A DNA stretch of 64,000 bases from Lineus longissimus (Eukaryota; Nemertea; Pilidiophora; Heteronemertea; Lineidae): assembly GCF_910592395.1 (NCBI RefSeq), contig NC_088324.1, positions 10,008,953-10,072,952 of the forward strand, given 5' to 3'. Below the pieces are notes generated by a model that was given only the letters and a program-made list of their open reading frames with translations, was not told the origin of the DNA and made no database searches. Of this stretch, positions 34,703 to 46,700 are shown piece by piece. Position 1 is the first letter of the stretch; every line of letters starts with the position of its first letter. The translations under genes were made by a program, and so were the position numbers.

Positions 34703-37700
34703 TCATGAACGGCGCATGGCTGTCTTCATACTCTGGAAAAGACGAAACAGAAGTTTGAGGATTCAAAAAAACAAACATTTCTATTAAACTCCTGAACTAG
34801 GCAGATTAAATATCGATGCAAGAACCCCATGATTATAGCTGGCAGCTTATGTGCAACTGTAAATGAATTTTCGACGATGGGGCACCAGGCTTCAACTTTT
34901 GTTTAATCAATTCCAACGACTCTATGACATCCTATGTTGGACAGTTATTTGGGTAAGACTAGAACAAAAATTGGTCATGTTCTGGTTCGTTAACGAGCAT
35001 GCGCAGAAAGCCAGAGCAATGAACGAACTGAATATGTATGCACCGAACAATGTTATTGATTAGAAGTTTGAATGATATTACAGGAGAATGATTTCTCACC
35101 TTGGAAATATCCACGCCGGTCATGGCCTGAACAACTTTAGGCATCCTCTCAATAATGTCCATCACTTCACCAGTAAGCTTGGATGCTCCAACTGAGCCGC
35201 TACCGTTGGATACCATGGTCACCTTCTTGCACTCGGCCAATGGCGCAGAAACTTCTGCGGCAATCTGAAGGAGGAAGGAGGTTCAAATTTACAAAATACT
35301 CAATCCTAATTTTGAAAAGCAATTGGGTAGCAGACATTTGATAAATATCTGTAGACGGAGCAGCGAGGCATGTACCTGTTCAGGGCCCATGCATGCGCTG
35401 ACAACGCCTACTGCTGATGACGTCAATGATGTTACCCGTACAAAATCACACAGCCAGCAAATTGACAAGTCTGCATCATTGGTTAGGTTTTTTTATGTTT
35501 GAATATCCGAACTTATGGGGTCTACAGATACGCTCACTTTAAATCCTTGGATAGGAACCCAACGTATACATGGAAGAGCTCATCTTCACTCACCTTGGGT
35601 AGGGTTTCCAGAATCATGTCGACCATGGCAGCGTCCTGGTAGTCCTTCCAGGCATCAGCCTTCTTGGCCATCTGTTCAGCTTCAGCCTTGGCTTTCTGTG
35701 TGATGGCAAACGCCTCTGCATCTCCCTTCACCTGCAGGATTGAAATACGTCATTACAACATTACACAATAACATCTAACTTTGTTAGTGTATACCAAGCC
35801 AAATTTATCGCTAGCAGGCCAAGGGTGCTAAATTCATTAAGCCTCATGTCCTCAACTTTATCTTTCATGTTTCCAAACAAGGCCTCATTCTTCTCAAGTC
35901 ACCCTTCTCTACGGACTCTAGACACTCTTGTAATCACTCTTCTTAAGTCACTCTTCTCTAGTCACTCTTCACTAGTCACTCTTCTCTAGTCACTCTTCTC
36001 TAGTCACTCTTCTCTAGTCACTCTTCTCTAGTCACTCTTCTCTAGTCACTCTTCTCTAGTCACTCTTCTCTCATCAATCTTTTCCAGTCATTCTTCACAA
36101 GTCAGTCTTCTCCACTTCTTCTATAAAACTTTTTAAAGCCATATGCGTACTGAAATGATCGCCGGTACAGGGATAACAGAATTAGGATATATGGCCCATT
36201 TTTAACATACCTTGACAGCTTCAGCATCTGCCTCCGCCTCTAGAATGATACGATTCCTGGAATAGGACAGAGAGGATTACATTTCGAATCAGATTTTTTT
36301 TAAAAACACAGAAATGAACTTGCCAGCTTCCTGCATTAAACATTTCAGGGAATTCAGAATTAGGTTCCTCTGTTTGATAATATGTATTGAAAAGTTGAAA
36401 CTTTTTTTCTCAACATTTTATGAATGCTACGACATCCACACCACCTACCTGTCGGCCTCAGCCAATTTTTCCAGCTTGTATTTTTCAGCCTCGGCTGGTT
36501 TCTTGATCATGGCGTCTAATTCACGATCCTTTCGTGTGATCTCCTGCTCCTGGACCAGAATTTGTTGCGAACGCTCGACGACCTTAATCTGCATCTGTTC
36601 CTCTTTGATCTTCTGTTTGGTCTTGGCGGCCTGGACGAGGAAAATAATAATAATTTACCACTGTGGGGAGATGAAACTAATCAAGAAGGTGACGCCATTA
36701 TATTCTTCTTATGTTCGTGTTTGATGTATGCAGGATTGTTTTTGTCATGATGTTCATACCTGTGTGGTACCTCGTGTGTGACTTTTGAGCACACAACCTT
36801 TTGCCTAGGTTGCATAGATGATTGACCACGAGCTGTGTAACCTAACGTAGCTTGTGCGGCACCAGAGTTTAGGTTGTGCGCTTATCAACAGAGAGTGAGA
36901 CCGTACCATTCTGAGCAGAAGACATGAAGCAAATCATGATGGGAAGCTCTACTTTATAGACTTTGATAAAAATTTGCCACAAAGCTAGAGATTGGTAATG
37001 TTTTTACCTGTAAATCATAAGAAAGCTCAGACTTTGCCTTCTCTGTCTGTACTTCCATGTCGTAAGCTGCCTTCTTCAGTTCAAAGTCTCTCTGGGCCTT
37101 TGCGATCTGGATATCGTTGGAGAATCTAGAGGCCATGCGCTGCTCTTCTGCAATTGCTTCCTGAAAATTTCAAGGAAACATAAGCCTGGGTATTCAACCA
37201 TTAAACTTTTTTAACGATAGAGAATCAAAACACCAGATTGTTGGCCAGGCTCCCCTGCCACCACAATAGTGACACCTACCTTGATTCCAGCATCCCTCCT
37301 CGCCTCCGCCTCACCAATCCTGGCATCCCTCTTCACCTGGGCTGTACGGGCCATACCGAGGGACTTGAGGTAACCTTCGTCGTCACGGATGTCCTTCAGC
37401 GTGTAACTGACTACGCTGATGCCCATGTTCACCAAGTCGGAGGAAGCGACTTCGAACACCGCCTTGGAGAATTTCTTCCTGTCTTTGTAGATTTCCTGAA
37501 ATCACAGGTAAACATGTTGTAACTTTGCGTTAGCACCAACTGACATCATTTACGAGGAAGCAGACTTTTGATAAAAGAGAACTATGCTCAAACATAACCA
37601 GATTGATAAATTTTTCTAGTCTTCACCAAAACATGTTTCCAATGATTGCCCTCTTGTGCAAGCCTTCTGATCTCCCTCTCCCCGGCCTCCCAGAATTGCC

Positions 37701-40700
37701 CAGAACTACTGACAGGCTGTGGCCAACACAGTTCTGACCCTGGCGATAGGCCCAGGTCAGTTTAAAATACTGATCATTCTCATAACCTAACAGTAATAAG
37801 TCATTACCTCTACAGTCATGTTCCCCATGATAGCCCTCTGGTGACCCTCGAGTGTCTCTTGGGCGATCTTCCTGATCTCACCCTCAGACTTGCCAAGGAA
37901 CTGCTGGCAGGCTGTCGCTAACATCTCTTGGTTCTGACCCTGAATCTTCACCTAGGATGAAAAGTTGTACATCAGAAACCATGACACTATCAAAGAGGAG
38001 CAAGAGATCATAACCAGATTCTTAGAAACTTTGGATTTTTGAAAAATCATCGGATTTCATTTTGTGATGCGATGGCATTCATAGTCATATTACTTCAAGT
38101 TTAGAAACAGCAAATAAACCACAATCCAGGAAGACTTTATGCATCTGGTTTTTATATCACACAATTCGAAGTCAAATCTAAGCAAAATGCTAAGGCAAAC
38201 GTAAGCATTATATTACACCATGATGCAATGTTTTCATCATAATGCTATTAAGATCAGACAATCGGAAGAACATAAAATATATGATTAAGAAGCGAGACAG
38301 AAACATAACCAAGCTTTTACCAGGGTGTGCTTTAGTGACAGTGATATTTCAGTTTGAGAGTAGGAGCTGGCCCATTGGACAAGCAATTTTTTCATTTGCA
38401 ATCAAGATAGCACTTCGCTTGATAAAATCACTTCTCTGTGGTACACTCTTATACTGAACAGAAAATGTCTTTTTCTTCTCGACACCAGACCTTGGGCCTC
38501 CTATTGTTCACTTCAGTAATATTACAAAAATCACTGTCAGGAGAAGCAACATCTGGTTGAGAACTCAAATCGTCATTTCAATAAGTGCCACCACATCATA
38601 ATTCACTATTGCCAAAGCCCCTGGGTCCTAGACAGTGAAACGTGAACAGTACACTGCCAAATCTACGCAATGCTTTTTCAAAAGTTAAGGGATTTGCACT
38701 CAATTGAAAGATGTTTTTCACTATTAGCACAAGGAATTTTCAACATCAAGTTTTGAAAAATACCAAAAAGAGGGTTCGTTTGGACCCTGACTCCCCCTTG
38801 GCCTATGTGTCTTAATTGTTTTTGATTTCCAATAAAATCTATTTTCCAATCAAAAATGTTTCACAAACCAAGGTTTTTAGCGAAAATATAACACCCTGCG
38901 AAAATTTGGCAGTTCTAAGCATCGGACAAAGTATAATGGTGACATGCAGACGACAACAGGTGCCAGGGACCAGGATCTGGAAAAGCACAACAGATATTAT
39001 TCTACTTGAACAGCTACACTACCAACAACCAGCGACCACTGGTGTCCACCAGCTTCTAGTGAGGTTTAAACATCAAAAAAACATCCAATTGTCATTAAAC
39101 AAAATAGGCAGGCCGTTGGACAAATTTCATGACAAATGCGTCCCCCAGCCCATCTTTGATTCAACTTGGAAGAGATGAGAAAGCTGCCCAAGCTTCTGAA
39201 CACTTTGAGATTTTAGAACAACCCATCTTCCGCCCAAATGTCGTGACATTTTCATTTTCGTTTGTTACTGCTAAATTTTCTTTTGATGACCTTAAACCTG
39301 ACTGAATGCTATTGGAAGCCAGAAGACGCTGTTTAGGATGACCATCTAGAAGAGAAAGTACAAGAGAGACAGAGAGAATGTGTGTGAATATGCTGTGGTA
39401 AGAATACTTTTAAAGACGTGGTTCATTTGTCCACATTTTAGAATTTTAGTCAGGCAAGATACTTAAAATACACACAAAATCTCAATCCCTCAGTTTTCAA
39501 GCAACAAAAGAAAACACTGTGGAAACTAACAAATTTTTGTGGCCGTTTTTTTATTTTTCGCGGATTTCTCAGATAACTGAGAAAAGTAAAAATTGCGAAA
39601 AATATATTTGATAGGAAAAAACTAGTAATTTCGTAATCCGCCAAAATAGAAATAGCAAAATTTTTACTTTTTTTCAGAAAATTTCGCGAATCACAAAAAT
39701 AAAAGGTGTGAAAACTTTGTGGTTTACTGTAGTTGGCAAACTAAAGTGGCATGAAAGTAAAACACATTTGTACAAAAAACTAAGTGAAACTAAACAAGAG
39801 AGCAATGATAAACCAGCCGCCACTCTCATCAGGGATATTGGGGGCAATCAGCAAGCAATGACAGGGCAAGAGCTAGGATATATGGCCTGAACCAGACCCT
39901 TGAATAGAGAGATTGATTGTTGTCCTTGAGACACAAACTTCTTCCAACATAAAACAAACGCCTTCAGGACTGCCAGGATGATCAACCACTGGGCGGTTAG
40001 CCAGTTGCCGTTAAAGCCGATATATGAAATATCAATTCTTATATTCTACCTTAGTAGCAATATCGGTTTTTAAGAAATAGGGAATGGAGCAAAAGGTTGC
40101 ATCGCTATATCAATGAACCGACTGAACCAATAGATAAAGAACGACCTCCGTGACCAATTACTGAGTCAACACCTATCGAACCTCAACTTTCACAAGATGA
40201 ATACCACCAAGCAGTCCTCTTGGGCCAAGAGACTTCATGGTTGACAGGCCCAAGAACCGCAAGAAGACTCTATCTCCAAATCTCGCTTCACAATTGAAGA
40301 ATCAAACAAACAGACATCAACTTTACAAGCACACAGACAACTACAAATATACCATGAAACTTTGCTGATCATTCATACTAACAATAATGGGGGAGGGGTG
40401 TCTTAAAACAGGAGGAACCATGAAAAGCTATACGAACTGAGGGAACACACCACTTGCCATTTTCGTGCAAAGCTGAATATCAGTGCCACACAGAACCAAA
40501 ATATTGGTTGCGATGCAACACTCGATTTTTTTCATCCCAGAATCGTGATATTTTGGCAACATGTGGTGCGGCTGTTTTTAAAAACCCAGCAAAAATGGCA
40601 AGCTGTGCATTTTTCAGGAGGGATGCTTGCAGCAACCTTGCATAATTCCTGCGACCTAAAAACAATGTGCACAGTGTTTCAGACTATTCTCTGAGTAGAA

Positions 40701-43700
40701 AGAGACTTGTCTGTACAGGGAATTAGGGCAGAGATGTAATTATGGCGTTGAATAGGGACTCACCGGTGACAAGCAAGGCCAGACATCAATCCTCACAACG
40801 GAAAGAAATTTGCAGTGGGATTCTCAAACAAAGGAGCATTCATGAAATGACCTCCCCTCGCAGGATTTGACCCGTCACCGAAGCTGAACTGTATTGCAAA
40901 CACACAGAGATGTCTTTGGAAATGTCTAAATTTGCATACTGCTGGAGTGACCTATATTCAAATGCGGCACAATACCGAACAGGGATTGCATTCCAGCAGA
41001 ACAAGAATATAAGCTGCATGAGAACTAGCATCGCCCTACACACCATTGCGAGTTCTTCTTGTGACATTCACTCCTTGAGCACCGCAGTTGGTTCTCACAG
41101 TGCATCAGCTAAATCTAGTGTTATGGTAATCTTCATTAGTTAGCAACCTGGATGAGTCATACATGAACACTGCCACGGTCCCTGCCTTTAAAAAAACTCA
41201 CATCTCCAAAGGATCAGCAATTGCATAGAATAAAGGTTAGCTTCACCAGACCTCAGATAGCCCATCACAGACTCACTCAAATGCAACCAATTTGCACCAC
41301 ATTTGTTCCAGCAATCACGAACATCGGTCAAATCCTGCAGGTTCTGAGTCAACTGAAATCTGACATACACCACAATGCATTCTACACAACAGCAGCTCTC
41401 CAACAGTTAAAGTATCAAGGGATTGGGTTCTCAAGAATTTGCCAGCTTTTTTATTGAGCATCAACCTTACCATCAACAGCGGCATCCTGACCCATGCATG
41501 CCAGGACCCATCTTTTCCATAAACCACTTGTGTGACATATTCAATTCATCATGCTTTTAAAGAAATACATCAATTTCTTAGCAACCAAAATTAAGAACAC
41601 CGCCATTCAAAATACAGGTTGTTTTGAGATCTCTACAACCCGAGGGATGGACTCATTGGACATTTGGAGAGTCAGACTGCAAGTGAATCAAATACCCAAC
41701 AGCCAAGACACTTTCAGTTTCAAGCTCTACTTGTCTGTTTGATGAAATAAATAAATACACACAAACTAGACTAAAACTCAAAATATTTTGTCCAGAAGTT
41801 GGAGAGCCACAGATACAACCAATTGTTGCTAGGCAACCACAACTTGTTGTCACTAGGCAACAGACAGAAAGCCTAGTAACTAGATAGTTTATGCTAGTCA
41901 CCAGGCGACATTACCTAGCAACCCGAGTGATTTGCCTAACAACCAAGCACTCTTACCTGAGCGACCCCAATAACAGAAATGGGGACACCAAGTTGTGTAG
42001 TCACATGAAAACTTTCAATTGTCAAAGTCATGGTGTTCAGTTCTATCCTAGAAATACATAGAATATCAAGAATTGAACACCATCCCTACTTTCAGACCTC
42101 ATATCTCGTATCATTCAATTCCACCCACTCTTCAGCTGGAATATCATACATTCTCACCTCAATATGCAACAACTGAGGAAGACGTCACATAGCTTTTATT
42201 AAGTATCATCTCCAAGGTGCAGTGATTGCTCAAATAAATGGTGGGTATCAGAAATAAACATTGGGACAGAGACCAATGACCTGAGAGCCTCAGCCACTGA
42301 CCTATTGGACACATGATACTGCCACATACCCTAAAATTGCCCGACAAATTGAAGGCTAAAGACACCACCATTTAACAGAGCACACGCAGTAATCCTTTCT
42401 CATTATGTACCATGCAATTATCATGATTATTTATAAAGTAAAAGAAAGATCTGTTGTCCACCATCATCACTTGAGTCCACATAGTCAAGATGGTCAAGCT
42501 GAAATTCAAAGAAACTTGTCAGATATGGTTTCAGATGGCTCAGTTACCTTTTCAGACACTGTCTGTTAATACGTCATGCAATCAGCTATACTTTAAAAGG
42601 GAGGTGTCCTGATTACAGAGGTCAAATTGCATGAAAATAACTAATTTGAGATCAGCGTTCTGAAGAGTGTGGGTGTACTACTTACAAAAGGGAGGCTCTA
42701 GTCATAGACACCTTTTGGTAACTAGAACTCTGGTACAGCACCAGAGACAGATAATAAAGGGGGGAATAGTTTTATGGAGGGGGCATCCCGCAAAAGACCA
42801 TACCCCCTCATTAGTCAGTGAGGATGTTACTTCATTAGCAAGAGGGGAAAGATGTGCACAGTGTTCTTCACAAAGAGGAAATTATATCCCTGATTATTTT
42901 TATTAATCGTTCACACTCCCAGTCTTACCTGAGCAACCCCTTGGACAGTAATGGCAACACCATGACACGTATTCACATTTTCACTCACGATATTCAATGT
43001 CAGAACATTTAGAGTAAGCCTGAAGACAGATTCAATAGCATGAGATATATGGGGGAGAGGCTATTTCAAATCCGTTGAGGGACATCAATGGACATTGTAT
43101 AAGGTTACTAGCGTAGCAATGCCAGGTAAGTCAGTGTACTGAGCAGAGACGTTTTAAAATCTGAAATAAAGTAAGAATGTCTTAAGTTAAAATCATGCTC
43201 AAAGTCAGATCTGAATGACTTAACAGCAGTCGCTCAGCAGTAATGAACTTGAGACCTGTTGCTGCAAATTCACTTGATAACTTCAAATGTCTTTTCTGCA
43301 ATACACTAAGTACTGAAACCGCCAAAATTTCACACCATTTTAGAAATGAAATGAAAAAATGAAAATGAAAGAAAAGAAGAAATGAAATGAATAAATTCGC
43401 TATTTTTATTTCTGGTGGAGAGCAAATTGCTTTCGACCAATTACTTTTGTTTTTTCTCAATCAACATTGTTTTTTTGTTGTTGCAATTTTCGATCATTTA
43501 ATCCGCAAACATTTGGCAGTTTCCAGTAGCGAACCTGCAATACTAGAAAGCCAATTGGTTATTACTATTTTGCACAACGAAACTCAACTGTAAGGTGTGG
43601 CCGTGGGTTAAAGGAGGTGAAGGACTGGTACACTTCCTCTACCTGGCACAGTAAACAAGGCACACAAGACTCAAATTGAACAAAGACCTTCCAAGGCCAG

Positions 43701-46700
43701 AGTGGCTCTGAAATGGGTGCCCTGATATTTCTCAATTCAAGGTCTCAGGGTGGTCCTTTAGGATACAGGTTGCCAAAAATGAGACTGATTTTGGGATGAA
43801 GGAGATAAGTCAGATGCGGGATGAAAACAGTTTGCCATTAGGCCACAGACCACAAGGCGGCAGACCAAGGGAGGAGCAAGGTCCAGTAAGTGAGGACGAG
43901 CAGTTACCAGACCTTCCCCTCATTTCAAACCTTTCCAAATGTCCGTCGAGAGCAAAAATGTCACGGAATTTTCAGGACTGACCCTCAACTGAGGGTACCC
44001 CTGGGTCGAGTGGCTCGGCTAAATGCACCTGGAAAGCATTACTTTACCCTTACCTGTGCTACCCCCTGGACGGATATTGCCACGCCATGCGAGGTATTCA
44101 CATTTACACTTTCAATTGCCAGTGTCATTACATTAAGGGAGAGCCTGCAGATGAGAAAAAACGGGAATTGAATATCGAAACGACAGCCTGAAACAAATTG
44201 ACTTGAAGTAAGGAAAAGAACTGTATTATTAGTTATGGGGAAAAGAGGTAATTACCAATTAGTACAGGCTCACAAACGCATGCCTTTAATTTGCTTTCAG
44301 TCACGTCTCATGAACTGGACAACAATCTCAGTCACAGCTTATGATACCAAGTCCAAGACTCAGAAGCACCTCCAGAATACATCTCGACACACAAGATGAC
44401 TGATGACACCAACATCTCTCCAACCTCTCAGCAAAGCACTGCCTATCAGCGTGGGGTATGAACTTATTGGGGCAGGATGTCAAAATATCAAGGCAATACC
44501 ATCATGTCACAACCAAAACACAGAATTTACAAATAAGAAACCACCCAAATACCACTCGTTCTCAAAAAACGTGTTAACGTTGAAAGCATTTTTGCTATAT
44601 TTTCAACTTACGGTAAAATTGCATGGCTACATGTAGGGGTGACTACGCACAACATCAACCAGCAACTTTCTGTTGGTGTTTATTAACTATTTCAGAGTAA
44701 CATTTTAAGACTAACTAGGACCTAACTAACCAAGGGCTACCGTAGCGCAAAGTAAAACAGTTTGTCATTGTTACCCACATAAGTTTGGACACTAATGACA
44801 GAGCCTTTCCCATTTTTATTGCAAGCCATCGTTAAATCAAATATCCAGTGACTAGACGAAACAAATCTCGAGGGGAGTAAGCCGAGACAAAAAGCATTAG
44901 TGCTCAGAATGTGGGGACAACCACTATTACACAGATTCCTCAAATAAGTGCCACAGAGAAAATGAAAACACGCTAAGGACAGATGCAACCAAAAACTAGT
45001 GAAATGTGGATCCATTGACCTTACCTGTGCTGTACCACGGACGGAGATGGCAACGCCGCGTGCTGAGTATACATTGGGCGTTTCAATGGGCAAAGTGAAT
45101 GTGTTCAAAGTTAGCCTAAATAAAAAGTGCCGGCTGGATTTTAGTATCAAGTCAATTAAAAATATTAAGAATTAAGCCTGAATTCTTCAAAAAAGAAACA
45201 TTTTGATATTTGTCTGTGAAGCTTTTTCTCTGAAAGAACTGATAGGCTGGTAGTTGTTAGCAAAATGGAAAGCACTGGATCACTGCAAAATATCATTTCA
45301 AGATTTGGAACATTGAGGGGTTCAAAATCACCCTTATACTCTCAGAATAATAGACATGTAATGTTCTTCCACAGAAACAAGGCATGCACCCCAGGGAAAA
45401 AATGCATCCAGCTCCAGAGCTCGACATCATTCTTTTGCACTCCATGCTTCAAACCTGCGAATGATAAATGTCAACGTTATTTACATGAAATGGAACGGTC
45501 AAGCATGTCGCAAAGGAGAGATTATGATCACCGCAATCTGACATAGATAGCTTATCTGTGGCTAAAACCGGTCATCGCTGGGGTTGCAACAATTCATGAT
45601 GGATTCTTGTCGCAAGCACCTGCAATGATCACCCCAAACGAGAGACTTTGTCACACGCGGTTGCTGCAGCAAAACCTCTCCTGTTCAAACAGCAATAATT
45701 ATTGCAATAGCCAAACCAATAAAAAGTTATATCATAATTCTGTTCAGTGGCTGAGGCTCTTACCTGTGCGACTCCCAAAACACTAATGGCGACTCCGAGG
45801 GCGGTTGTGACATTAACACTGTCAATATTCAGGGTCATAACATTCAGCGTTAGCCTAGATAAAGAGAACATTACAGCCATGAACCGTGAACCAAAACCGT
45901 GGTGGGGAAGGGCGGCCTGATACCAGCAAGGGGAGAACCTGGGGCACCTTGTCTGGAAATGTAGCGGCTGGTACGCTTGGTGTGATTCACTGCTTGCCAT
46001 CACTGGTGAAAGAGGCCTTGTAGCAACATGAAAAGTACAATCGATCGTTCACATTTTTATTCGGAGTAGCTTTTTTTCGACTATGCAAAAAATCAGAAGA
46101 GTCCATTTGAAAAATAGCAGCAGCCAGTATTTCTCAAAATACTTTAATCAAGAATCAATCATGGTAGAGGACTTTTGATATACATGTTTCCATGTCACAT
46201 TGGATCTTGAGAGACATGATTGGTTCACCATGATTGATTAACATTAAAACTGACCTCTTCATGAGCCCTGAAAGGTTCATGTACGTGAGTGACTGCGCCC
46301 CCTATAGGACTGGACACTACCTCACTGAGAAAACACTGCTTAACTATAATAACCAAGTGGAGAGAAAACAATGAACCACACCATCAAAATGCATGACAAA
46401 GTTGACAAGAAATAAACACTAGGAACACCTAGAATTACATTGAATGTGGAAGGTTTCTTGAAGCCAATTTTGAAGGGAAAACTTAAATTACCCTGAATTT
46501 AACGATCACCCCATAACGGAGACATTTATCTATTTATACCTTTTCACTTTTGAATATAATACATGTATGAATTGCATATTTCAGGAGAAAAACAGTATTA
46601 TTTTTGTCACTTCCATTTCTATATTGTATGAGTTGATTTCACAGAAGACTGACACCAATGATGATGTTGAGAATGTTTTGCTTACTATATATAAAATCAA

